From NCBI RefSeq assembly GCF_040436345.1, contig NC_133223.1:27250910-27314909 (forward strand): a DNA stretch of 64,000 bases, in the 5' to 3' direction. The stretch comes from Pagrus major (taxonomy: Eukaryota > Chordata > Actinopteri > Spariformes > Sparidae). The notes beneath the pieces are model-generated. The model ran no database searches. It saw nothing but the letters and a program-made list of their open reading frames with translations, and had not been told where the DNA came from. Positions 56,550-64,000 of this stretch are shown piece by piece. Made by a program: the position numbers and the translations under genes. The first letter of the stretch is position 1, and every line of letters begins with the position of its first letter.

Positions 56550-59195
56550 CTTCTGTGTTATATATTAAGGAAACTTAAAGTCCTATGTCTAATGTTCTTC
56601 ATTATATTTGCACTGTTCAACCAGGTGTTTGCTGTGGCTGTTGGAGTTACATGTAATATCCTCAAGAGTGTTTGCACATTTAGCAAAAGTGAGCTTGTTA
56701 ATCCTTGAAGAATATCTTTTTAGCTGAACGTTTTAATTTCATTTAACTGAAATTAGCATTGATTTTTGGGGATTGGATTTTTTTTTAGATTTAGAGTGTT
56801 GAATCATATGTATCGGTCTTATTTGGAGACACTCTTAAAATGATCATGATTCGATGTTGTGCTCTTTATTAGCTTTATTTTGAATATCCACATTATTCAC
56901 ATTTAGCCAATGGTCTACTCAGTTGTATAGTGATTGCTGTTGTTGAACATGTGTGTGCACATCTCAGGTAATTCATGCAAAAACTTTAATATGTCATTAT
57001 TAAATTGTCATTCATCATGCTGTACTGTGTGCAATGATGTGTCTACATGTATTTATACTGCAATACAAAAACAATCCTGCTCCTTTACTTCAAAGTCTTC
57101 ATAATTACATGGATCACCAACTGATGACGATGCTGAGCTTTTGCAAAAGACATCAATACTTTATAGCCTCAGTCTTTTAACATGATGTCATGTATGTAGC
57201 AAATGCACTTTCAAGACATTTTCTTCATCGAGAACTTTTTTTTTTTAACAGGGAAGTCATTTCAAACAAAAAGTCACCTTGACACAGTTTCCAACTATTA
57301 AGAAATGGTCTACTTAGCAAGCAAGCTACAATAAAATCTGTCAATGGCAAAAGCAACAAGTCATCTGAACTGGCTGTAAACTGACGATCACTGGTGAGAA
57401 GTGAGGATCCTGTTTATATTCATCTCTGTGTCTAATTAAACATTGTTTCAAATATTATTAACAATTCTGAGTGGCAAACCTGCATTTGAGTTACATAAGC
57501 TAATCTGGACATGACGCCATGACTTGAGCTCTTTATAGAACACGCTGATGCCGACTCAGTAGGCCTATACTTCCAGAAACGAAAAGAAACGAAAGTAGGA
57601 AGCGCAAAAAAAATACCACACTCAAGGTTCAACATCACACACAGTTGAGTTTTTGTTGTTGACTCATATGAAACCTTGCAAGGGTCTCTTATGCATGTGT
57701 GCATTATCATGGATTCAGGAAGACGTTAGACAGTGTAGTGTCTGAGTGTTTCTTATACCTTCTGAGCTCTGAGTGACAGGACAGGATGGGACAGGATCAA
57801 ATGCTTTCCTTTAAGTATATTTGGGAAGGAGACAATGTAGAGGTCTTATGTTCAGGATAACAACACATTAGTTCTGTAGTGTGCTTCAGAGAATAGCTAA
57901 AGGAAGAGGCCCACACCAAGGACTGACTAATTCAGAGGTTCAATGTATACATTTCCATCTAAGGATAGGAAGAGGACTCAGGGTTGATTTAATGTACACA
58001 TTTCCATTTAAGTATATAGAGACTAACATCAACATAGTCATGCACACACCTCCATGTACACATATTCCCTTGAGAGAGAGATGTTATGCAGACCCATCCT
58101 TTTCTAATAGGATAGATGGGCCCTCAGTTCCCCAAAAAGGAAACAATTAGAGAAACAGGCGGGCCTGAGCGAATAGACTCTAAAAAGACACACACACCAG
58201 AGAACGGGGGTGATTTTGGTTGATCTCCTAAGACTGAGGGTCTGAGAGGAGTTCTGATAGAGCAGAGGGCAAAGTATTTTGGGCATCACTTTGCCAAGAT
58301 TTGAGAATACCAGGGAGTGGCCACACTCTGGTTCGGACGCTGGCTTGAAATCTGTTTCAATAAAGATTGCTCTGTCAAATCCATCCCAGCCTTGCCTCCG
58401 TAGAATCTTTACCAACATACTACACGCCGACACCTTTCGAGGACGACAGCCCATACACTTCAACAGCAAACCTGATATCATTGTTGTGGATGAGAGCAGA
58501 GCAGTAAAATTAAGTGGGGCCGGCAGCGACGACTGGGAACAGTTACCGTCCAAAGTTAAAATACAGAAAGCTATTAATAGAATAATTGCATGAATAATAT
58601 TATATAATTTTTCTTTAATCCATTCTTTTTAAAGGACCTGTTCATAAGGAAAGTAGGTTTTTGATTTTATTTCTCATTCCCAACTCGTCATAAACTGACG
58701 CTGTGGGATTGTAGGACAGGTCGGCCAGTTGGTACTAGCGTGTTTCTATATTTCCTCTTTGGATTTTAGAATTCTGCAGTATACAATAGGAGACATATCT
58801 GGACTAATAAGAGCAAAATTAAGAGTGGCCACACAACTGGCCGCTCTAAAACATATTTGTGAAATTGAAGCAAGGAACTAGTTTGTTGTGAATGCCTTAA
58901 TAGCATTATAGCCTACAGTGTGCAGAAGAAATCATTTTCCAAGTGAGGAAAATTATACATTTGATTGTTCTCTAAGAATTCAGCTTTACAAGTGCCATAA
59001 AGTTCTATATTGTTATTTTCACGCACTGCATTTACAGTAGATTGCAACATCTTGAAAATACGAGGATTGATTGGCTGGTTTGATTTGTAAGCGTGTGTGT
59101 CGATGTAGTCAGACAAGATATTTAAAAGTGAGGAGACAGAGCAGACACTGTGAGGGACAGAGTTACCCTTCACAGGAACAACAAGTTTTCTAACC
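56550..59195 (+). other. Spacer OR12-OR13 with replaced segment and solo LTR
   Basis: 2.65 kb. It holds an OR-type 3' flank with a poly(A)-like CAATAAAAT near 57328-57336, a roughly 67-bp foreign segment (57576-57642) standing where other spacers have about 300 bp, the solo LTR at 57734-58463, the coding-like relic at about 58464-58560 and the proximal block before OR13. No host gene recognised. Confidence 0.7.
57734..58463. mobile_element. Solo LTR-like insertion (730 bp), second family
   Basis: Starts TGTAGTGTC and ends ACACTTCA, flanked by the 4-bp duplication ACAG (57730-57733 and 58464-58467). Paralogous spacers read TTAGACAGCAAACC without interruption. The ends are imperfect inverted repeats (TGTAGTG/CACTTCA) and an AATAAA lies near 58361. 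There is no internal coding region. This fits a solo LTR left by recombination of an endogenous retrovirus-like element; the exact family is not identified. It is found once in this window. Confidence 0.72.
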
Positions 59196-59198
59196 GTG

Positions 59199-60128
59199 AT
59201 GGATAATTTTTCTCAAATAACAATGTTTTTTCTTTTAGGTTTAAATGAAACAAATAACCACAGATTTACTCTCTTCTTTCTCACTTTACTGTGTTACTGT
59301 GTGATTTTTCTGGTAAATATTTCTGTTATTGGGACCATCATCATGGATAAAAACCTGCATGAACCAATGTATATTTTAGTATGTACTTTTTGCATGAATG
59401 GACTTTATGGGACAGCAGGTTTCTACCCAAAGTTTCTCTGGGATCTGCTTTCTCCTGTTCATGTTATCTCTTATTCTGGATGCCTTGTTCAGGCTCAAGT
59501 AATTGCCTCATTTGCCTTCAGTGATCTGTCTATTCTTTCAGTCATGGCATATGACAGATATGTGGCTATATGTCGACCCCTGGAGTACCACTCTGTCATG
59601 TCAAAGCAAAGACTCACTGCATTAGTCTGTTTCTCTTTGATGACACCTTTTTGCATGGTGGGTATAAATGTGTTTCTAACATCTAGATTAAAGTTATGCA
59701 GCCCATATATCGCCAGATTGTATTGCATGAATTGGATGATTGTTAAACTCGCTTGTTTCCCAGCTGAAACTGTTGTTCACAACATCGTTACATATATAAC
59801 AATAATCTTTTACTTATTTCATGGTTTATTCATAGTTCTATCCTACATGTTTCTCATTAAAACATGTGCAGATTCCATTGAAAACAGGGCAAAGTTCATG
59901 CAAACATGTGTTCCACATTTAACCTCCTTACTCATTTTTCTTGAAAGTATACTTTTTGATGTCATGTTTATGCGATTTGGTTCAAAAGATTTTCCTCAAG
60001 CCTTTAAAAACGTTGGTGCAATAGAAATTCTTGTCATACCTCCCTTAATAAATCTATTAATTTACGGTTTCAAATTGTCCAAAATTCGAAACAGAATTTT
60101 GGTTGTTCTAACGTCAAAAACTAAATGA
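59199..60128 (+). CDS. Odorant receptor OR13, open frame with changed key residues
   Basis: The first of the two usual start codons is GTG here (59196), so the likely start is the second ATG at 59199, giving 309 residues. Using family numbering (one higher), TM4 has L148 in place of the near-invariant tryptophan (FSLMTPF), and TM7 reads PPLINLLIYGF, losing the proline of NPxxY (L287). The first glycosylation site reads NFS. The rest follows the OR3/OR14 type: E130 in ICL2, C-rich TM4, E250 in TM6. The frame is open throughout, but loss of two core GPCR residues suggests it is non-functional or altered in signalling. Upstream and downstream flanks are typical. Confidence 0.9.
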   Translation: MDNFSQITMFFLLGLNETNNHRFTLFFLTLLCYCVIFLVNISVIGTIIMDKNLHEPMYILVCTFCMNGLYGTAGFYPKFLWDLLSPVHVISYSGCLVQAQVIASFAFSDLSILSVMAYDRYVAICRPLEYHSVMSKQRLTALVCFSLMTPFCMVGINVFLTSRLKLCSPYIARLYCMNWMIVKLACFPAETVVHNIVTYITIIFYLFHGLFIVLSYMFLIKTCADSIENRAKFMQTCVPHLTSLLIFLESILFDVMFMRFGSKDFPQAFKNVGAIEILVIPPLINLLIYGFKLSKIRNRILVVLTSKTK

Positions 60129-62956
60129 CTTCTGTCTTATGTATTAAGGAAACTTAAAGTCCTATGTCTAATGTTCTTATTTAAATTTGCACTGTTTAAC
60201 CAGCTGTTTGCTGTGGCTGTTAGAGCTACATGTAATATCCTCAAGAGTTTTTGCACATCTAGCAAACGTGAGCTTGTTAATCCTTAAAGAATGTCTTTTT
60301 AGCTGAAAGTTTTCATTTAATTTAAATAAAACTTGCATTGATTTTTGGAAATAGGACGTTTTTTTAGATTAAGGGTGCTGAATCATATGTATTGCTATCT
60401 CATTTGGTGACGCTCTTAAAATGATGATGATAAGGTGCTGTGCTCTTTATTAGCTTCATTTTGAATATTCACATTATTCACATTTAGACAATGGTCTACT
60501 CAGTTGTATAGTGATTCCTGTTGTAGAACATGTGTGTGCACGTCTCAGGTAATTCATGCAAAAAGTTTGTTATGACATTATTAAATTGTCATTCATCATG
60601 CTGTACTGTGCGCAATGATGTGTCTACATGTATTCAAACTGCAATACAAAAACAATCCTGCTCCTTTACTTCCAAGTCTTCATAATTACATGGATCATCA
60701 ACTGATGAGGATGCTGACTATTTTTCAAAGGACATGAAGGTTTATAGCCTCAGTCTTTCAGCATGATATCATGTATGTAGCAAATGAACCTTCAAGACAT
60801 TTTCTCCATGAAGAAGTTTTTTTTGAACAGAGAGGTCATTTAAAATAAAAAGTCACCTTGACACAGTTTTCAACTATTAAGAAATGGGCTACTTAGCAAA
60901 TTAACTACAATAAAATCTGTTAACGGCGACAAGTCATCTGAACTGGCTGTAAACTGACAATCACTGGCAAGAAGTAAGGATCCTGTTTTTATTTATCTCT
61001 GTGTGTAATTAAGCATTGTTTCAAATATTATTAACAATTCTGAGTGGTACACCTGCATTTGAGTCACATAAGCTAGTCTGGACGTGACACCATGACTTCA
61101 GCTCTTTATAGAACATGCTGATGCCGACTCAGTAGGCCTATACTTCCATCTACGAACATCAAGTTCTTTGCTCTAGGATTGACTGCTAGCTAAGCATGTA
61201 TGCATACAGTTTCCACTGATAATTGTGACAAACTTACCAGTCCGAATCTGTTGTACTTTTGAAGACAATGGGTGTTAAACTTTGGACAAAAAAAAAAAAA
61301 GAATGAGCAGTTGCAAATTTTTAATCAACAACTGATTTTATTTGTAGCTAGCTAACATTAACTCTTAGTTGGTTGATGATATAATCTCTAGTTGACCAAT
61401 ATGAAAACTTGAAAGAGTCTTGTATGCATGTGTGCACTGATATGGATTCAGACAGTCGTCAGACAGCAAACCCGATATTATCGTAGTGGATGAGAGCAGA
61501 ACATTGTATGATGTTTTAATCCAGTCGTTTTTAAAGGACCTATTTGTAAGATGAATTGATTTTTGAGTCTCATTCCCAACTGGTCAAAAACTGACCCTGC
61601 GGGAGTGTAGGACGAGTGGGCCGCCATCCCAAAGCATCAGTTTTTTTACAAATTGAGAGTAAGACTTAGAAAATCATATTTTCTTTTTACAAATACAACC
61701 TTTAAAAAATAACAAGTCACCACAGCAACATATTACCATGCCTGTTTAATTTTTCAGTTGAACAACATAGTCACACTATTTGTTTTTCATGTACTATCCA
61801 GAAGGTGTTGTCCCTCTGTCCTTACCATCCTGTCACAGTTTTCTGTAAGTCAGGCCACACCACAGGCAGCTCTAAAACATCTTTGTGAAACCGGAGCAAA
61901 TTGCCAGTTTATGGTCAATGCCTTAATAGCATAAGTAGCCTGTACTGTCCTTAAGGGTTAAAATGTTAAAATGTTGAAGTTCATAAGTTAATAATTAAGC
62001 AGGTCTAAAAAGTATATGTTCTTTGGTTCAGAGAAACCGCATCAGAGTGAGTGCTCGGTTCATCAAGTCCAGCTATGCTGTGTTTTTCCGTTGCATGCTC
62101 AGTACTCATGCTCAGGTGAGAAAAGTGAGCACAGACAGCTAAACAGACTGCTGAAATCATATTGTTGGAGTTTTTCTACGCTTTGCCTCGGAGAATATTT
62201 ATCTGTAAGTATTATATGTGAACAGTGTTACATGATTGTGTATTTTTGTGGTGAAGGCCTAATTAGTTATGTTTTCAGTGAATATACGCTACTAGCTTTC
62301 AGTAGATGCTAACTCTTCATTTTGTGGATTGATGGATGCTAATTGAAATGTACTCATACAATGCTACTTGTACAGTGTTTAAGTAAATTGTGTTTCTATC
62401 TCTGTAATAATTTTCAGTTTTACGGAGAAGTTGAAAAAATAGAGGACTTCATTAAAGGACAAGAAAAGTCAAGCCTTGTGGTTTTTTGAAGGACTTCATC
62501 CGTTATCTGACTGTCTAGCTCTGCATAAGCACACACACTGCGAGGACAGTACATAGCCTACAGTGAGCCGAAGAAATCATTTTCCAAGTGATTTGGACTA
62601 ATGAGAGCAAAAATAAGAGTGTCCACACAACTGCCTTAATAGCAAGCATACAGTGTGTTGAATAAATCATTTTCCAATTGATGAAAATTATACATTTAAT
62701 GGCAGCTCAAGAGTTCTGCTCTACAAGTGCCATAGAGGTCTACATTGTTATTTTCTTGCACTGCATTTACAGTAGATTGCATCATCCTGAAAATAAGAGG
62801 ATTGATTGGCTGGTTTGATTTCTAAGCGTGTGTCTATGTAGTCAGACAAGATATTAAAAAGTGGGGAGAGAGAGCAGACACTGTGAGGGACAGAGTTACC
62901 CTTCACAGGAACAACAAGTTTTCTAACCATGATGGATCAATGTTTCTCAAATAACA
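60129..62956 (+). other. Spacer OR13-OR14 with solo LTR
   Basis: 2.8 kb. It contains a poly(A)-like CAATAAAAT near 60907-60915, a hairpin-derived region near 61566-61660, the LTR-like insertion at 61946-62548 and the proximal block (about 62790-62928). Sequence between the insertion and the block is shortened compared with other spacers. No host gene recognised. Confidence 0.7.
61946..62548. mobile_element. Solo LTR-like insertion (603 bp), third family
   Basis: Starts TGTCCTTAAG and ends GCGAGGACA, so the ends are inverted repeats (TGTCCT/AGGACA). It is flanked by the 4-bp duplication GTAC (61942-61945 and 62549-62552). Inside lie a GTAAGTAT donor-like site near 62202 and a TTTTCAG acceptor-like site near 62418. 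No internal coding region. A 4-bp duplication with TG...CA ends suggests a solo LTR of retrovirus-like type, but a non-autonomous element of another kind is possible. Confidence 0.6.
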
Positions 62957-63862
62957 ATGTTTTTTCTTTCAGGTTTAAATGAAACAAATAACCACAGATT
63001 TACTCTCTTCTTTCTCACTTTACTGTGTTACTGTGTGATTTTGCTGGTAAATATTTCTGTTATTGTGATCATCATCATGGATAAAAACCTGCATGAACCA
63101 ATGTATATTTTACTATGTACTTTTTGCATGAATGGACTTTATGGGACAACAGGTTTGTACCCCAAGTTTCTTTGGGATCTTCTTTCTCCTGTTCATGTTA
63201 TCTCTTATTCTGGATGTCTTGTTCAGACTCAAATAATTGCCTCATTTGCCCTCAGTGAACTCTCTATTCTTGCAGTCATGTCATATGACAGATATGTGGC
63301 TATATGTCGACCACTGGAGTACCACTCTGTCATGTCAAAGCAAAGACTCACTGCGTTAGTGTGTTACTCTTGGATGACACCTTTTTGCATGATGGGTATA
63401 AATGTGTTTTTAACATCTAGATTAAAGTTATGCAGCCCATATATCGCCAAATTTTATTGTATGAATTGGATGATTGTTAAACTCGCTTGTTTCCCAGCTG
63501 AAACTGTTGTTCACAACATAGTTACATACATAACAACAATCATTTATGTATTTCATGGTTTATTCATAGTTCTGTCCTACATGTATCTCATGAAAACATG
63601 TGGAAATTCTATAGAAAACAGGGCAAAGTTCATGCAAACATGTGTTCCACATTTAACCTCCTTACTCATTTTTCTTGTAACTATACTTTCTGATGTAATT
63701 ATTATGAGATATGGTTCAAAAGATTTCCCTCAAGCCTTTAAAAACGTTGTTGCGATAGAAACTCTTGTCATACCTCCCTTAATAAATCCATTAATTTACG
63801 GTTTCAAATTGTCTAAAATTCGAAACAGAATTCTGGTTGTTCTTACTTTAAAACATAAATGA
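62957..63862 (+). CDS. Odorant receptor OR14, shifted start
   Basis: A one-base insertion (C at 62938) directly after the usual ATGATGGAT puts the original start out of frame, so the open frame begins at the next in-frame ATG (62957) and encodes 301 residues. It lacks the first nine residues and the first glycosylation site but keeps the NET site and all seven TM segments. The original ATG pair now opens a 17-codon frame (62929-62982) that overlaps the receptor start, so good expression would need leaky scanning. The core motifs are intact (W in TM4, PPLINPLIYGF in TM7), with MSYDRYVAIC instead of MAYDRYVAIC. It is closest to OR13 and OR3 (E at the ICL2 position equal to 130). Confidence 0.88.
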   Translation: MFFLSGLNETNNHRFTLFFLTLLCYCVILLVNISVIVIIIMDKNLHEPMYILLCTFCMNGLYGTTGLYPKFLWDLLSPVHVISYSGCLVQTQIIASFALSELSILAVMSYDRYVAICRPLEYHSVMSKQRLTALVCYSWMTPFCMMGINVFLTSRLKLCSPYIAKFYCMNWMIVKLACFPAETVVHNIVTYITTIIYVFHGLFIVLSYMYLMKTCGNSIENRAKFMQTCVPHLTSLLIFLVTILSDVIIMRYGSKDFPQAFKNVVAIETLVIPPLINPLIYGFKLSKIRNRILVVLTLKHK

Positions 63863-64000
63863 CTTCTGTCTGATATATTGAGGAAACTTAAAGTCCTATA
63901 TCTGATGTTCTTCATTATATTTGCACTGTTTAACCAGTTGTTTGCTGTGGCTGTTGGAGTTACATGTAATATCCTCAAGAGTTGTTGCACATCTAGCAAA
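63863..64000 (+). other. OR14 3' flank, start only
   Basis: 138 bp of receptor 3' flank of the same kind as after OR12 (CTTCATTATATTTGCACTG). The window ends before the poly(A)-like site. Nothing else seen. Confidence 0.7.

Larger units (their letters stand above)
46947..56576. repeat. Block duplication, copy of about 6470-16096
   Basis: Shift 40.476 to 40.480 kb. It carries OR10, OR11 and OR12 as counterparts of OR2, OR3 and OR4, along with the palindrome and the solo LTR. Homology in this register ends just after the OR12 stop at the sequence AAGGAAACTTA, after which the flank differs from that of OR4. Confidence 0.9.

Noticed and set aside
58104-58593. Overlapping ORFs of about 149 (minus) and 104 (plus) codons between OR12 and OR13
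   Set aside because: Most of their length lies in the solo LTR and the rest in the spacer; they are absent from sister spacers and resemble chance ORFs.
59196-59198. Start of OR13 at 59196 giving 310 residues
   Set aside because: The codon is GTG; in an animal gene the following ATG at 59199 is the more likely start.
62016-62312. 98-codon + strand ORF upstream of OR14
   Set aside because: It lies entirely within the LTR-like insertion at 61946-62548 and has no recognisable domain.
1-64000. CRISPR arrays, operons, rRNA or tRNA genes
   Set aside because: The direct repeats are gene-sized or LTR-sized, no short regularly spaced repeats were seen, and the context is vertebrate nuclear DNA. The only tRNA-like signal is the BEL primer site.

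Overview
The window is animal nuclear DNA, almost certainly from a teleost fish. It holds a tandem cluster of intronless, seven-transmembrane odorant receptor (OR) genes of the fish class I-like/delta type, all on the + strand. The cluster is interrupted by young LTR retrotransposons of the BEL/Pao and Ty3/Gypsy (chromovirus) families, both common in fish. The OR spacers are AT-rich and the two large retroelements are visibly GC-richer. I see no bacterial features, CRISPR array, rRNA or tRNA. All identifications come from reading the sequence and recalling family motifs; no search was run.

Layout. 1-3033: 3' part of BEL copy A with its 3' LTR. 4378-19297: five ORs (called OR1 to OR5 here). 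20802-27669: complete-length BEL copy B with both LTRs. 29016-40692: OR6 to OR9. 40879-46172: a Gypsy chromovirus inserted in the 3' flank of OR9. 48081-63862: OR10 (frameshifted pseudogene), OR11, OR12, OR13 and OR14. Smaller insertions look like solo LTRs with 4-bp target duplications: one family present three times (12828, 37470, 53308) because the DNA around it was duplicated, plus single ones at 57734 and 61946.

The cluster grew by repeated duplication of blocks carrying several genes. Segment 1 to about 14010 recurs at 24642 to about 38652 (shift about 24.64 kb), including BEL, OR1/OR6, OR2/OR7, OR3/OR8 and the solo LTR. About 6470-16096 recurs at about 46947-56576 (shift about 40.48 kb; OR2/OR10, OR3/OR11, OR4/OR12). 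The stretch after OR4 (about 16097-20801) is a further copy of the OR1-to-OR2 spacer, OR2 and its 3' flank. BEL copies A and B sit at the same site with the same flanks, so they are one insertion that was later duplicated with its surroundings; paralogous empty sites remain at 10048, about 34685 and about 50522.

Twelve ORs have full-length ORFs. OR13 is open but has lost its first ATG, the TM4 tryptophan and the TM7 NPxxY proline. OR14 has a one-base insertion just after the usual start, leaving an ORF nine residues shorter behind an overlapping short upstream ORF. OR10 is broken by a 2-bp deletion. The receptors differ mainly in TM3, the second intracellular loop and the ECL2/TM5 region. They would be expected to act singly, one per olfactory sensory neuron, signalling through the olfactory Gs-type pathway. 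A roughly 140-bp block just upstream of the ATG is preserved in every gene and is the best candidate for shared promoter/5'UTR sequence.
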